A DNA stretch of 64,000 nt from Limnohabitans sp. Rim8 (GCA_945897795.1 CAMDFT010000004.1:18538-82537); one strand, 5' to 3'; counted from the first letter of the stretch, positions 27,631 through 36,014 are shown. Numbers and translations are program-made. Notes: a model not told the origin generated them from the sequence alone.

Positions 27631-28599
27631 ATGTTCAATCGTGGTTGGAATTTTTTGGCCCTGTCCTTGGGCTTGTGCATGGTTCAGGGCGCGGCCTTGG
27701 CGCAGGACTTTTTGTCGAAACCCGTGCGTATCGTGGTGCCGCAAACACCGGGCGGCGCATCCGACGCGCTGGCCCGTATCGTGGGTCAAAAGTTGAGCGA
27801 AAAATGGGGCCAGGCGGTGGTGATCGAAAACCGCGCAGGGGCCGGTGGCAATGTGGGCATGGAGCATGTGGCACAAGCCACGGCCGACGGCCACACGCTG
27901 CTGATGAGCTACGCCGGTTCGCACGCCATCAACGCGGCCTTGTACAAAAAACTGCCCTTCGATCCCGAAAAAGATTTTGAGCCCGTGGCCACATTGGCCA
28001 CATTGCCCTTTGTGTTGGTGGTGCGCCCCGACTCGCCCGTCAAAAGCATCAAGGACCTGGTGGACCAAGGCCAGCGCTCGCCTTTGACGTTTGGCTCGGC
28101 AGGCAACGGATCGGTGAACCACTTGCTGGGCGTCATGTTCAATGCCGCAGCCAGCACCAAGCTCGAACACATTCCCTACCGTGGCGCGGCACCGGCCATG
28201 CAGGACCTGATGGGCGGCCAGATCAACATGGTGTTCACCAGTTTGCCTTCGGTATCGGGGGCCATCAAGAGCGGCACCTTGCGCCCGGTGGCGGTGACCA
28301 GCGGGGCGCGTTCGGGCAACTTTCCGAACATTCCCACCATCGCCGAAGGGGGCTTCAAAGAGTTTGATGTGTCGCCCTGGTTTGGTTTGTTTGCCCCGGC
28401 CAAAACCCCGGCGGCCGTGATTCGCCGCATCAACCAAGATGTGCAAGAGGTGCTGAAAACCAAGGACGTGATCGAGCGCTTCAATGCGCAAGGCGCCGAT
28501 GTGCTGATCACCCAACCTGCTGAGTTTGCTGGCATGCTGAAAAAAGACTTGGCCAAATGGAGCGTGGTGGTCAAAGCTTCGGGCGCTCAAATTGACTGA
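27631..28599 (+). CDS. Bug/TctC-family periplasmic solute receptor (first)
   Basis: Bug proteins bind small carboxylates in the periplasm for tripartite tricarboxylate transporters or for sensing. The ATG at 27631, five bases after GGAGA, gives a signal peptide ending in GAALAQ and a 322-residue precursor. Family stretches include PVRIVVPQTPGGASD, ENRAGAGGNVGM and HIPYRGAAPAMQDL. No TctA/TctB membrane genes are in the window, which is common for this expanded family. It leads a seven-gene operon of catabolic enzymes. Confidence 0.93.
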   Translation: MFNRGWNFLALSLGLCMVQGAALAQDFLSKPVRIVVPQTPGGASDALARIVGQKLSEKWGQAVVIENRAGAGGNVGMEHVAQATADGHTLLMSYAGSHAINAALYKKLPFDPEKDFEPVATLATLPFVLVVRPDSPVKSIKDLVDQGQRSPLTFGSAGNGSVNHLLGVMFNAAASTKLEHIPYRGAAPAMQDLMGGQINMVFTSLPSVSGAIKSGTLRPVAVTSGARSGNFPNIPTIAEGGFKEFDVSPWFGLFAPAKTPAAVIRRINQDVQEVLKTKDVIERFNAQGADVLITQPAEFAGMLKKDLAKWSVVVKASGAQID

Positions 28600-28619
28600 C
28601 CCCGACAAGGAAACACCCC

Positions 28620-29594
28620 ATGGACATGAACAAGATTTCTCGCCGCAGCGCTGTGGCCTTGGCGCTGTGCCTGAGCACCGGCGCATTTGCCCAGAACTGG
28701 CCTGACAAGCCGATACGCATCGTGGTGGGGTTTGCGCCCGGTGGTTTCACCGATGTGCTGGCGCGCACCATTGGCCAAAAGCTGCAAGAGCGCTTGGGGC
28801 AGTCGGTGGTGGTGGACAACAAGGCCGGTGCTGCGGGCACCGTGGGCGCCGACATTGTGGCTAAGGCCAGGCCCGACGGCTACACGCTGCTGCTCGGCCA
28901 CAGCAATTCCAATTCGGTGGCCCCGGCGATTTACCCCAAATTGCCTTACGACGTGGTGAAGGATTTCACGCCCATCATCCGTGTGGCGTCCACGCCTTTG
29001 CTGTTGACGGTCAACCCTGGCGTGCCCGCCACCGATGTCAAATCGTTTGTGGCGCTGGCCAAACAAAAGCCCATGGGCCTGAGCTTTGCGTCGTCGGGCA
29101 GCGGCAGCGCACAGCACCTGGCAGCGGCCCGCTTCATGCTGGCCACGCAGACGCAGATGAACCACATTCCCTACAAGGGCAGCGGCCAAGCGATTGTGGA
29201 TTTGCTGTCGGGCCAAGTGAACCTGAACTTTGAAAGTCCACCCAATGTGATGCCGCACTACCAAGCGGGCAAGCTGCGGGTGTTGGCCATCACCAGCGAA
29301 AAACGCTCGCCCCTGATGCCCAATGTGCCCACCTTGGCCGAAGCCGGTGTGCCCAATGCCGAGATGCTGCAGTGGTTTGCCGTGCTGGGGCCCGCCAAGT
29401 TGCCCGCCGACATCACCCGACGCCTGAACACCGAGATTGCCGCGATTTTGAAGCTGCCCGATGTGGCCGAAAAAATCGCTTCGCAAGGCGGTGAAATCAT
29501 TGGCGGCACGCCCGAGTCGTTTGCGGCCTTCATTCCCGAAGACAGCGCTTCCTGGGCCAAGCTGGTCAAAGACGCCAATGTGCGCGTGGACTGA
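28620..29594 (+). CDS. Bug/TctC-family periplasmic solute receptor (second)
   Basis: A second receptor of the same family, 324 residues, 20 nt after the first. The signal peptide ends at TGAFAQ. Conserved stretches are PIRIVVGFAPGGFTDVLART, DNKAGAAGTVGADIV and HIPYKGSGQAIVDL. The two receptors are clearly diverged, so this is not a recent tandem duplication; they may bind different compounds or different isomers. An AAGGAA site lies upstream of the ATG. Confidence 0.93.
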   Translation: MDMNKISRRSAVALALCLSTGAFAQNWPDKPIRIVVGFAPGGFTDVLARTIGQKLQERLGQSVVVDNKAGAAGTVGADIVAKARPDGYTLLLGHSNSNSVAPAIYPKLPYDVVKDFTPIIRVASTPLLLTVNPGVPATDVKSFVALAKQKPMGLSFASSGSGSAQHLAAARFMLATQTQMNHIPYKGSGQAIVDLLSGQVNLNFESPPNVMPHYQAGKLRVLAITSEKRSPLMPNVPTLAEAGVPNAEMLQWFAVLGPAKLPADITRRLNTEIAAILKLPDVAEKIASQGGEIIGGTPESFAAFIPEDSASWAKLVKDANVRVD

Positions 29595-29597
29595 TGT

Positions 29598-30158
29598 GTG
29601 AAAGCCATTCCCAAAACCACTGACCTGTGCGATGCCTGCGATGAAGCTCAGGCCTGCGCTGTGCTGTTTCAAAGTTACGGCTTGCGACGGTCCTTCACCG
29701 GGCCGATCCGCACCCTGCGCATCCACGAAGACATTGCCTTGATGCGCGACACCGTGAGCCAGCCTGGCCTAGGCCAAGTGCTGGTGATCGACGGCGGTGG
29801 TTCGGTGGCGCGGGCCTTGTTTGGAGACGTGATGGCCGAGCTGGCCTCGCGCAATGGCTGGGCGGGTTTGGTCATTCATGGGGTGGTGCGCGATGCCATT
29901 GAGCTGAATGGCATCGACATTGGCGTGAAGGCTTTGGGCACGGTGCCCAAGCGCGGAAACCGCACCGGTGCGGGCGAGCGCGATGTGCCTGTGCACTTTG
30001 GCGGCGTGACCTTCATGCCCGGTGACCATGTGGTGGTCGATGCCGATGGTGTGATCGTGCTGCCCACAGGTTTGACAGCGGCCGACATTGCCATAGAAGA
30101 CGTGGTGGCGGCGACCGCCGCCTATGCAGCAGGCCCGGCGGCAACACCCAAGCCATGA
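29598..30158 (+). CDS. RraA-family aldolase/demethylmenaquinone-methyltransferase-like protein
   Basis: The 186-residue protein is of the RraA fold, which covers RNase E inhibitors and class II 4-hydroxy-4-methyl-2-oxoglutarate/4-carboxy-4-hydroxy-2-oxoadipate aldolases. Motifs seen are VLVIDGGGSVARALFGD, GWAGLVIHGVVRD and IDIGVKALGTVPKR. Placement inside a catabolic operon favours the aldolase role, releasing pyruvate or oxaloacetate. The gene starts with GTG four bases after the second receptor and overlaps the hydratase gene by 4 nt, so coupling is tight. RNase E regulation is the alternative. Confidence 0.85.
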   Translation: MKAIPKTTDLCDACDEAQACAVLFQSYGLRRSFTGPIRTLRIHEDIALMRDTVSQPGLGQVLVIDGGGSVARALFGDVMAELASRNGWAGLVIHGVVRDAIELNGIDIGVKALGTVPKRGNRTGAGERDVPVHFGGVTFMPGDHVVVDADGVIVLPTGLTAADIAIEDVVAATAAYAAGPAATPKP

Positions 30159-31579
30159 GCCCTCCCACCCTGTACCAGCGCATCGTGGATGCGCACACGG
30201 TGCGGCCGCTGGGGGACAGCGGACAAATTTTGCTGTACGTGGACCGCCAGGTGCTGAACGAATACACCAGCCCACAGGCTTTTGCGGCCTTGCATGCGCA
30301 AGGGCGGAAAGTGTGGCGCCACTCCGCCACTTTTGCGGTAGTGGACCATGTGAACGCCACCACGCCGGTGCGCAATGCACGCACCATGGTGCTGGTCGAT
30401 GCCGACCGCGCCAAACAGGTGAGCACGCTGGCCGAGAACTGCGCGCGGCACGGCATTGAGCTGTTTGACATGCTGGACGAGCGCCAAGGCATTGAGCATG
30501 TGGTGGCCAGCGAGCAAGGCTGGGTGCTGCCGGGCATGGTGATGGCGGCGGGCGACAGCCACACCACCACCCACGGGGCCATGGGGGCTTTGGGTTTTGG
30601 CATTGGCAGCAGCGAGATCGAACACCTGCTGGCCACCCAAACGCTGATTTACCGCCCACAAAAAAACATGCGCGTCACGGTGCACGGCCAACTGCCTGCT
30701 GGGGTGACGGCCAAAGACCTGGTGCTGAGCCTGATCGCGCAGATCGGGGCCGATGGGGCGTCGGGCCATGTGATCGAATACGTCGGCGAGGCGATTCGGG
30801 CCCTGGGCGTGGAAGGCCGCTTGACGCTGTGCAACATGAGCGTGGAGGCCGCTGCGCGTGGCGCCATCGTTGCGCCCGATGACCGGCTGTTTGATTATTT
30901 GCATGGCCGACCCCGTGTGCCGCAAGGCGCGCAGTGGGACGAGGCCGTGGCGCATTGGCGCTTGCTGCGCAGCGACGACGGTGCGGTGTTTGACCGCGAG
31001 GTCAGCCTGAACGCCAGCACACTGGCCCCACGCGTGACTTGGGGCACCAGCCCGGACCAGGGCGTGCCCATCGACGGCGTGGTGCCCGACCCCGCGCACG
31101 AAAGCGACCCACAACGCCAGCGCGGCATGCAACGCGCCTTGGCTTACATGGACTTGCAACCCGGCCAGGCTTTGCAGGGCTTGCCCATCAGCCACGCTTT
31201 CATTGGCTCGTGCACCAACAGCCGCATTGACGACCTGCGCGATGCGGCGCGTTTTCTCAAGGGCCGACGTGTCGCGCCGGGTGTGCGGGCCTTGGTGGTG
31301 CCCGGCTCGTCGATGGTGCGTGCGCAGGCCGAGGCCGAAGGCATTGCCCGCATTTTTGAAGAAGCGGGTTTTGAATGGCGTCAGGCCGGTTGCTCGATGT
31401 GCGTGGCCATGAACGAAGACCACCTGAACGCCGGGGACCGCTGTGCCTCCAGCACCAACCGAAATTTTGAAGGCCGCCAGGGCCTGGGGGCGCGCACCCA
31501 CCTGATGAGCCCCGCCATGGCGGCGGCGGCGGCGGTCACAGGCGCGCTGACCGACTTGCGCAACCTGCCCTGTCATTGA
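30155..31579 (+). CDS. LeuC-like aconitase-family hydratase, large subunit
   Basis: A 474-residue large subunit of the isopropylmalate dehydratase/aconitase family. The [4Fe-4S] ligands are visible in GSCTNSRIDDLRDA and in CSMCVAMN, and GDSHTTTHGAMGALGFGIG is the conserved substrate-side loop. It resembles LeuC closely, but it is not next to leuB or leuA. It lies between an aldolase and an ornithine-cyclodeaminase-like gene. I infer a catabolic hydratase for a 2-hydroxy or unsaturated di/tricarboxylate, not leucine synthesis. Confidence 0.86.
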   Translation: MSPPTLYQRIVDAHTVRPLGDSGQILLYVDRQVLNEYTSPQAFAALHAQGRKVWRHSATFAVVDHVNATTPVRNARTMVLVDADRAKQVSTLAENCARHGIELFDMLDERQGIEHVVASEQGWVLPGMVMAAGDSHTTTHGAMGALGFGIGSSEIEHLLATQTLIYRPQKNMRVTVHGQLPAGVTAKDLVLSLIAQIGADGASGHVIEYVGEAIRALGVEGRLTLCNMSVEAAARGAIVAPDDRLFDYLHGRPRVPQGAQWDEAVAHWRLLRSDDGAVFDREVSLNASTLAPRVTWGTSPDQGVPIDGVVPDPAHESDPQRQRGMQRALAYMDLQPGQALQGLPISHAFIGSCTNSRIDDLRDAARFLKGRRVAPGVRALVVPGSSMVRAQAEAEGIARIFEEAGFEWRQAGCSMCVAMNEDHLNAGDRCASSTNRNFEGRQGLGARTHLMSPAMAAAAAVTGALTDLRNLPCH

Positions 31580-31589
31580 AAGCCCTGGC

Positions 31590-32276
31590 ATGACTTGCGC
31601 ATTTCAAGCCATCTCGACCCTTGCGGGCACCGCCTGTGCCCTGCCCTTGCCGCATGTGGACACCGACCAGATCATGCCCAAGCAATTCCTCAAGGGCATC
31701 GATCGGCAAGGCCTGGCGCAAGGCTTTTTGCACGACATGCGTTTTGATGCATCGGGCCAAGTGCGCCGCGATTTTGTGTTGAACCAAGCGCCGTGGACGA
31801 AGGCGAAATTTTTGATCACAGGTGCCAACTTTGGCTGTGGCTCGAGCCGCGAACACGCGGTATGGGGCATGCGCGAGTTGGGCATCCGCTGCGTTCTGGG
31901 CACCAGCTTTGGCGGCATTTTCAGCGACAACTGCATGCGCAATGGCGTGCCTGCGCTGGTGTTGCCTGCCGCAGAAGTGACGCGCTTGATGGCCCTGGCC
32001 CAAGACCCGCAGCGTTGCCAAATGGCGCTGGACTTGGCAGCCCAAACGCTGCACACCCCGGCCGATGATCAGACCTTGCACTTTGACATCGACCCGCTGC
32101 ACCAAGAGATGCTGCTGCGCGGCCTGGATGCGGTGGGCATGAGCCTGATCCATGCGGCGGACATTCAAGCGTTTGAAGCCCGTTATTTACAGGCCAACCC
32201 CTGGGTGATGCCGCCTCAGAAAAAGCCCCCGCAGAAAAATCCTCCACAAGAGAATTCACATGGTCCATTACTTTGA
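31590..32276 (+). CDS. LeuD-like aconitase-family hydratase, small subunit
   Basis: The swivelling small subunit partner of the preceding gene, 228 residues. The DTDQIMPKQFLKGIDRQGL motif and FGCGSSREHAVWGM, which contacts the substrate carboxylate, are clear. The C-terminus has an extra Pro/Lys-rich tail (QKKPPQKNPPQ) unlike core LeuD, overlapping the start of the next gene by 17 nt. The large and small subunits should form an Fe-S heterodimer in the cytosol. Confidence 0.87.
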   Translation: MTCAFQAISTLAGTACALPLPHVDTDQIMPKQFLKGIDRQGLAQGFLHDMRFDASGQVRRDFVLNQAPWTKAKFLITGANFGCGSSREHAVWGMRELGIRCVLGTSFGGIFSDNCMRNGVPALVLPAAEVTRLMALAQDPQRCQMALDLAAQTLHTPADDQTLHFDIDPLHQEMLLRGLDAVGMSLIHAADIQAFEARYLQANPWVMPPQKKPPQKNPPQENSHGPLL

Positions 32277-33183
32277 CGAAGCCCGCGTTCAGCAATTGCT
32301 GAGCGTGCCCGATTTGCTGCAAGGCGTGCGCGAAGCCCTGGTGGCGCTGACGCTGGGCCAGGTGCTGCAGCCGCTGCGCATGGTCATGCCCATTGGCGAT
32401 GCCTCAGCCGATGGCCTGCTGTTCTTGAAGCCCGCCCAACTGGGCGATGCGCTGAGCACCAAGCTCATCACCTTGGTGCCCGGCAACGCGCAAAAGGGTT
32501 TGCCCACGCTGCTGAGCACCATTGTGTTGATGGACCCGGCCACCGGCCAGACCCTGGCCGTGATGGAGGGCAACACCATCACCGCCATGCGCACGGCAGC
32601 GGCATCTGCCGTTGCGGCCGATGCGCTGGTGCCGCGTACGCCCCAGGTGGTGGCCATGTTGGGCAGTGGCGTGCTGGCGCGCAGCCACGCGCAAATGCTG
32701 CGGGCGGTGCGCGAGGTCTCCGAGATCCGCGTTTGGAGCCCCACGGCCGCCAACGCGCAGCAGTGCGCACGCGACATTGGCGGTGTGGCCTGCGCCAACG
32801 CCGAAGATGCGGTGCGCGGCGCCGACATCGTGTGCACCGTGACCAACGCCAGCGAGCCAGTGCTGCAAGGCGCCTGGCTCAAGCCCGGCGCTTTTGTCGC
32901 CGCCGTGGGCGCACCCCGCCCCACTTGGCGCGAGTTGGACAACGCCGCCATGCGCCACTGGGTGGTGGCCGACCAACGTGAAGCCGCCGAAAAAGAATCG
33001 GGCGATGTGCTGCTGTCGGGGGCCACCGTAGCGGCCGAGATCGGCGAGATTTTGTGCGGGCGTATTGCGCCACCACCACCGGGCACGACCATCATTTTCA
33101 AATCATTGGGTCAGGCGGTCGAAGACACGGTGGCGGCCCGCTTGGTGTTTCGGGCGGCCTTGGCCGAGGGAAACCGGGGATGA
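32260..33183 (+). CDS. Ornithine cyclodeaminase/mu-crystallin family protein
   Basis: A 307-residue NAD(P)-binding protein of the OCD/mu-crystallin family, whose members act as ornithine cyclodeaminase, ketimine or pyrroline-carboxylate reductases, or alanine dehydrogenase. The Rossmann loop reads VAMLGSGVLARSH, and the N-terminal substrate region has LSTKLITLVPGNAQKGLPT. Substrate choice cannot be made from sequence. Next to an FAD amine oxidase, an imine/ketimine reduction or amino-acid deamination step is plausible (inference). It overlaps the oxidase gene by 4 nt. Confidence 0.87.
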   Translation: MVHYFDEARVQQLLSVPDLLQGVREALVALTLGQVLQPLRMVMPIGDASADGLLFLKPAQLGDALSTKLITLVPGNAQKGLPTLLSTIVLMDPATGQTLAVMEGNTITAMRTAAASAVAADALVPRTPQVVAMLGSGVLARSHAQMLRAVREVSEIRVWSPTAANAQQCARDIGGVACANAEDAVRGADIVCTVTNASEPVLQGAWLKPGAFVAAVGAPRPTWRELDNAAMRHWVVADQREAAEKESGDVLLSGATVAAEIGEILCGRIAPPPPGTTIIFKSLGQAVEDTVAARLVFRAALAEGNRG

Positions 33184-34349
33184 ACCGCGCCGATGTGGTG
33201 ATCGTAGGCAGTGGCGTGATGGGCGCGGCCACCGCCTGGTGGCTCACGCGTTTACAGCCGGGCTTGAAAGTGACGCTGGTCGAGTCGGACACGCGATACG
33301 AAAAAGCATCGTCGTCGCTGTCGGCCAGCTCCATTCGTCAGCAATTCACCTGCCCCGTCAACATCCGTTTGAGCCAATTTGGCATCGCGTTTTTGCGCGA
33401 AGCAGAGCAGCACTTGAGCTTGCCCGATCACCCCTTGGCACTGGGTTTGCAAGAGCCGGGCTATTTGTACCTGGCCCAGCGCGAGCAAGCGGCGGCCCTG
33501 CAAACGGCGCACCAGATTCAAAAGCAAGCTGGGGCCGATGTGGCTCTGCTGACGCCCGAGGCTTTGCGCCAACGCTACCCGTGGCTGAATGTGGACGATG
33601 TGGCGCTGGGCAGCCTGGGCTTGAGCGGTGAGGGTTGGTTTGACGGCCCTGCCCTGCACCAGGCGTTTCTGAAAAAAGCCATGGCCCAAGGCGTGCAGCG
33701 GCTGCACGACCGGGTGGTGGGCATGGACCACACGGCCACGCAGATCACGGGTGTTCGCCTGGCCAGCGGTGGCCTCTTGCACGGCGGTCAGGTGGTCAAT
33801 GCCGCAGGCGCCTGGGGCGGCGAAGTGGCCACCATGGCCGGGGTGCAGCTCCCGGTGGTGGGGGCCAGGCGGACGGTGTTTGTGTTGTCATGCCCCGAGC
33901 CCTTGCCGCAGTGCCCTTTGCTGATCGACCCCACGGGTTGGTGGCTGCGGCCTGAGGGTCGGTTTTTGATCAGCGGCGCTGAGCCCTCTCATACCGAGCC
34001 TGGCTTGCCGCTGGAGCCCGACTGGTCCGAGTGGAACGACGAACAATGGGCTTCTCTGGCGCACCGCATTCCGGCTCTGGCCGCGCTGCGGGTGGAGCGC
34101 GCTTGGGCGGGTTATTACGAGATGAACACCTTCGATCACAACGCCGTGATCGGCCCACACCCCGAATTGCGCAACCTGTATTTCATCAACGGGTTTTCAG
34201 GCCACGGCATGCAGCACGCAGCAGGCGCTGGCCTGGCACTGGCCGAGTGGATGCTGCTGGGGCAAGCGCAGACCATCGACGTGCAAGAGCTGGGCTTTGA
34301 GCGCTTGGTACAAAACCGCCCGTTGCGCGAGTTGGCGGTGATCGGCTGA
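33180..34349 (+). CDS. FAD-dependent amine oxidoreductase (DAO/sarcosine-oxidase type)
   Basis: A 389-residue flavoprotein with an N-terminal FAD Rossmann motif VIVGSGVMGAATAWWLTRL and a C-terminal NGFSGHGMQHAAGAGLALAEW, typical of glycine/sarcosine oxidases and D-amino-acid dehydrogenases. The ATG at 33180, in an ATGA overlap with the preceding stop, excludes 42 non-homologous residues of the track ORF. The EKASSSLSASSIRQQF block matches the subgroup that often includes dimethylglycine or opine oxidase-like enzymes. It probably oxidises a secondary or N-alkylated amino acid; the substrate is unknown. Last gene of the operon. Confidence 0.88.
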   Translation: MNRADVVIVGSGVMGAATAWWLTRLQPGLKVTLVESDTRYEKASSSLSASSIRQQFTCPVNIRLSQFGIAFLREAEQHLSLPDHPLALGLQEPGYLYLAQREQAAALQTAHQIQKQAGADVALLTPEALRQRYPWLNVDDVALGSLGLSGEGWFDGPALHQAFLKKAMAQGVQRLHDRVVGMDHTATQITGVRLASGGLLHGGQVVNAAGAWGGEVATMAGVQLPVVGARRTVFVLSCPEPLPQCPLLIDPTGWWLRPEGRFLISGAEPSHTEPGLPLEPDWSEWNDEQWASLAHRIPALAALRVERAWAGYYEMNTFDHNAVIGPHPELRNLYFINGFSGHGMQHAAGAGLALAEWMLLGQAQTIDVQELGFERLVQNRPLRELAVIG

Positions 34350-34351
34350 GG

Positions 34352-34705
34352 CTAAAGGTCTTCCCGGGCTTCGATCTGCAGTCGCTGCACCACCGCGCCC
34401 CGCGTGCCTGCCACAGCGCGGATTCTCAGAGCCGGACCGGCTTCGAGCACCACACGGCAGTGGTAATCGAGCCCATCGGTCTGGCCCGGGCAACTGCTGG
34501 CAATCCGGCGGTGCCATTGCCGCTTGCCATCGATTTCCAGCGTCAACGCGTGCCAGGCCTCGGCGTTGTCTTCGGGCACGCGCACCAGCAAACTCACATC
34601 GATGTCGAACGTGCGTGACCGCTTGAGTGCGCCGGGAATATTGAGCACCGCCACCGCATCGCCCACCTCGATGCGCCACAACTCAGGTTTTGCGGTGGAC
34701 GCCAT
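34352..34705 (-). CDS. Conserved-looking protein of unknown function, 117 aa
   Basis: I do not recognise a named family. The product is hydrophilic, without signal peptide or membrane helix. Beta-strand-rich stretches such as FDIDVSLLVRVPEDNAEAWH and LRIRAVAGTRGAVVQRLQI suggest a small beta-sandwich-like fold. Codon use matches neighbours. It starts 5 nt after the stop of the glutaredoxin-like gene in the same direction, so the two form a pair, and it ends 2 nt from the convergent FAD oxidase stop. Its function is open. Confidence 0.7.
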   Translation of the reverse strand: MASTAKPELWRIEVGDAVAVLNIPGALKRSRTFDIDVSLLVRVPEDNAEAWHALTLEIDGKRQWHRRIASSCPGQTDGLDYHCRVVLEAGPALRIRAVAGTRGAVVQRLQIEAREDL

Positions 34706-34710
34706 GGCCT

Positions 34711-35079
34711 TCAGGCTTGAAGCATGGTCTGAAGTTCGCCGCGGTCAATCAGGCGGCGCAGGTCATTGGCTCCACCGACCAAAGTGCCGCGCACAAAGAC
34801 CATCGGGAAAGTGGGCCATCCCGTCCACATCTTCAGGGCATTGCGCAAACGCCATTGCGAAAAATAGCTGCCGAATTCGATGTATTCATGTGCCACACCC
34901 GCCGCAGTCAAGGCCTTGCGAGCCTTGGCCACAAAGGGGTTGCCGGACAAACCCACGACCACCACTGGATGCTGGGCGATGGCCGTTTGAACTTGCGCAA
35001 CCACAGCCCCATGCCATTGCGCAATGAACGGGCGAATGCTGGGATGGATGGCGGACTCGGCCAGTACAGGTCTGATCAT
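34711..35079 (-). CDS. Glutaredoxin-like protein lacking catalytic cysteines
   Basis: The central and C-terminal part follows the glutaredoxin fold: VVVVGLSGNPFVAKARKAL, then WPTFPMVFVRGTLVGGANDL, where the cis-Pro TFP and GG glutathione-binding positions of monothiol Grx are kept. The active-site CxxC/CGFS position reads GNPFV, and the 122-residue protein has no cysteine at all. It cannot carry out thiol chemistry; a glutathione or Fe-S-ligand binding or structural role is inference. An N-terminal extension of about 35 residues precedes the fold. Confidence 0.85.
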   Translation of the reverse strand: MIRPVLAESAIHPSIRPFIAQWHGAVVAQVQTAIAQHPVVVVGLSGNPFVAKARKALTAAGVAHEYIEFGSYFSQWRLRNALKMWTGWPTFPMVFVRGTLVGGANDLRRLIDRGELQTMLQA

Positions 35080-35135
35080 GGGTTCATTTCAAAGGTAGAG
35101 ACGAAGATGTGGCCGCATCACAAAGAGAGTGCACA

Positions 35136-35173
35136 ATGAAAAACGGGTTACAACTTTTAGAGATGTAACCCAT
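35136..35173 (-). terminator. Terminator after tRNA-Pro
   Basis: An 8-bp perfect stem (GGGTTACA/TGTAACCC) with an 11-nt loop, followed on the minus strand by GTTTTTC. It lies 19 nt beyond the 3' end of tRNA-Pro. Confidence 0.8.
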
Positions 35174-35191
35174 TGATTTCATTGGTATAAA

Positions 35192-35268
35192 TGGTCGGCG
35201 TGGCGGGATTCGAACTCGCGACCCCTTGCACCCCATGCAAGTGCGCTACCAGGCTGCGCTACACGCCG
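35192..35268 (-). tRNA. tRNA-Pro (GGG anticodon)
   Basis: The minus strand folds as a 77-nt tRNA with acceptor CGGCGTG/CACGCCG and an encoded CCA. The T-arm contains GTTCGAATC, and the anticodon stem CTTGC/GCAAG encloses ATGGGGT, so the anticodon is GGG. It lies 35 nt downstream of the MerR-type gene and may be cotranscribed with it. Confidence 0.97.
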
Positions 35269-35303
35269 ACAAGCTGCAAATTATAGCTTGAATCCAAGCC
35301 TTT

Positions 35304-35765
35304 TCAGACCGTGAGCATCGCGCGAATTTGCAAAAGCTCTTGGTGCACCGACAAGGCCGATTCAAAACCTGGCCGGTACGACGGATGGGGTGTCATGTCA
35401 TGGGCCAGTTCATCTGGCAGCTCGCCATCTGCCGCTTCGATTTCAGCGCTGTTGTCTTCCAGCCCGTCATCCAGAAATGCCCCTGAGCGCATGAGTTGAC
35501 GCTCACTCTGAGTCAACTCCAGCAGCTTGTTTCGTGCGCCGCTGATGGTAAAGCCTTGGTCGTACAAGAGCCCACGTATTCTGCGGATCATCATCACTTC
35601 ATGACGCTGGTAATAGCGGCGGTTACCCCGTCGTTTGACCGGACGAAGTTGCGTGAATTCCTGCTCCCAATACCGCAAGACATGCGGCTTGACGCCACAC
35701 AGCTCACCCACCTCACCAATGGTGAAGTAGCGTTTGGCTGGAATGGCGGGAAGCAAACTGTCCAT
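35304..35765 (-). CDS. MerR-family transcriptional regulator
   Basis: A 153-residue regulator. The MerR winged helix-turn-helix covers residues ~12-80 (RYFTIGEVGELCGVKPHVLR, then QLRPVKRRGNRRYY). A helical dimerisation segment and an acidic region (DDGLEDNSAEIEAADGELPD) follow. No effector-binding cysteines are present. The ATG at 35765 is chosen because family members begin about a dozen residues before the FTIGEV motif. In betaproteobacteria this gene typically accompanies ihfA and a tRNA-Pro; ihfA is not seen here, since the upstream neighbour is the tRNA block. Confidence 0.92.
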   Translation of the reverse strand: MDSLLPAIPAKRYFTIGEVGELCGVKPHVLRYWEQEFTQLRPVKRRGNRRYYQRHEVMMIRRIRGLLYDQGFTISGARNKLLELTQSERQLMRSGAFLDDGLEDNSAEIEAADGELPDELAHDMTPHPSYRPGFESALSVHQELLQIRAMLTV

Positions 35766-35894
35766 GACTGACAACACGTTATCTGGAAAACCTTGGAGCT
35801 TACTGCAAGTGTGTTCACCTCGTCCAGCCCTGATTTGGGCTTGCAAACGCGTGATCCATTGCGCAGGCGAAAAATACACCTGAATCTGATTCCA

Positions 35895-35932
35895 AAACAA
35901 AAAAGCCTAAGTAGAAATCTACTTAGGCTTTC
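35895..35932 (-). terminator. Terminator of the tRNA-Ala/Glu/Asp operon
   Basis: A perfect 12-bp stem (AAGCCTAAGTAG/CTACTTAGGCTT, 4-nt loop) followed on the minus strand by TTTTTTGTTTTGG. It sits 6 nt after the CCA end of tRNA-Asp and closes the tRNA operon. Confidence 0.94.
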
Positions 35933-35937
35933 CGTTT

Positions 35938-36014
35938 TGGCGGAGTGGACGGGACTCGAACCCGCGACCCCCGGCGTGACAGGCCGGTATTCTAACCAAC
36001 TGAACTACCACTCC
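35938..36014 (-). tRNA. tRNA-Asp (GTC anticodon)
   Basis: A 77-nt minus-strand tRNA with acceptor GGAGTGG/CCACTCC and encoded CCA. The anticodon loop CTGTCAC within CCGGC/GCCGG-type pairing gives GTC. The T-loop GTTCGAGTC is standard. It is the last gene of the Ala-Glu-Asp block. Confidence 0.97.

Noticed and set aside
30155-32276. leuC and leuD as the leucine biosynthesis dehydratase
   Set aside because: Neighbours are receptors, an aldolase and an amine oxidase, not leuA/leuB; I describe them as LeuC/LeuD-like without giving gene symbols.
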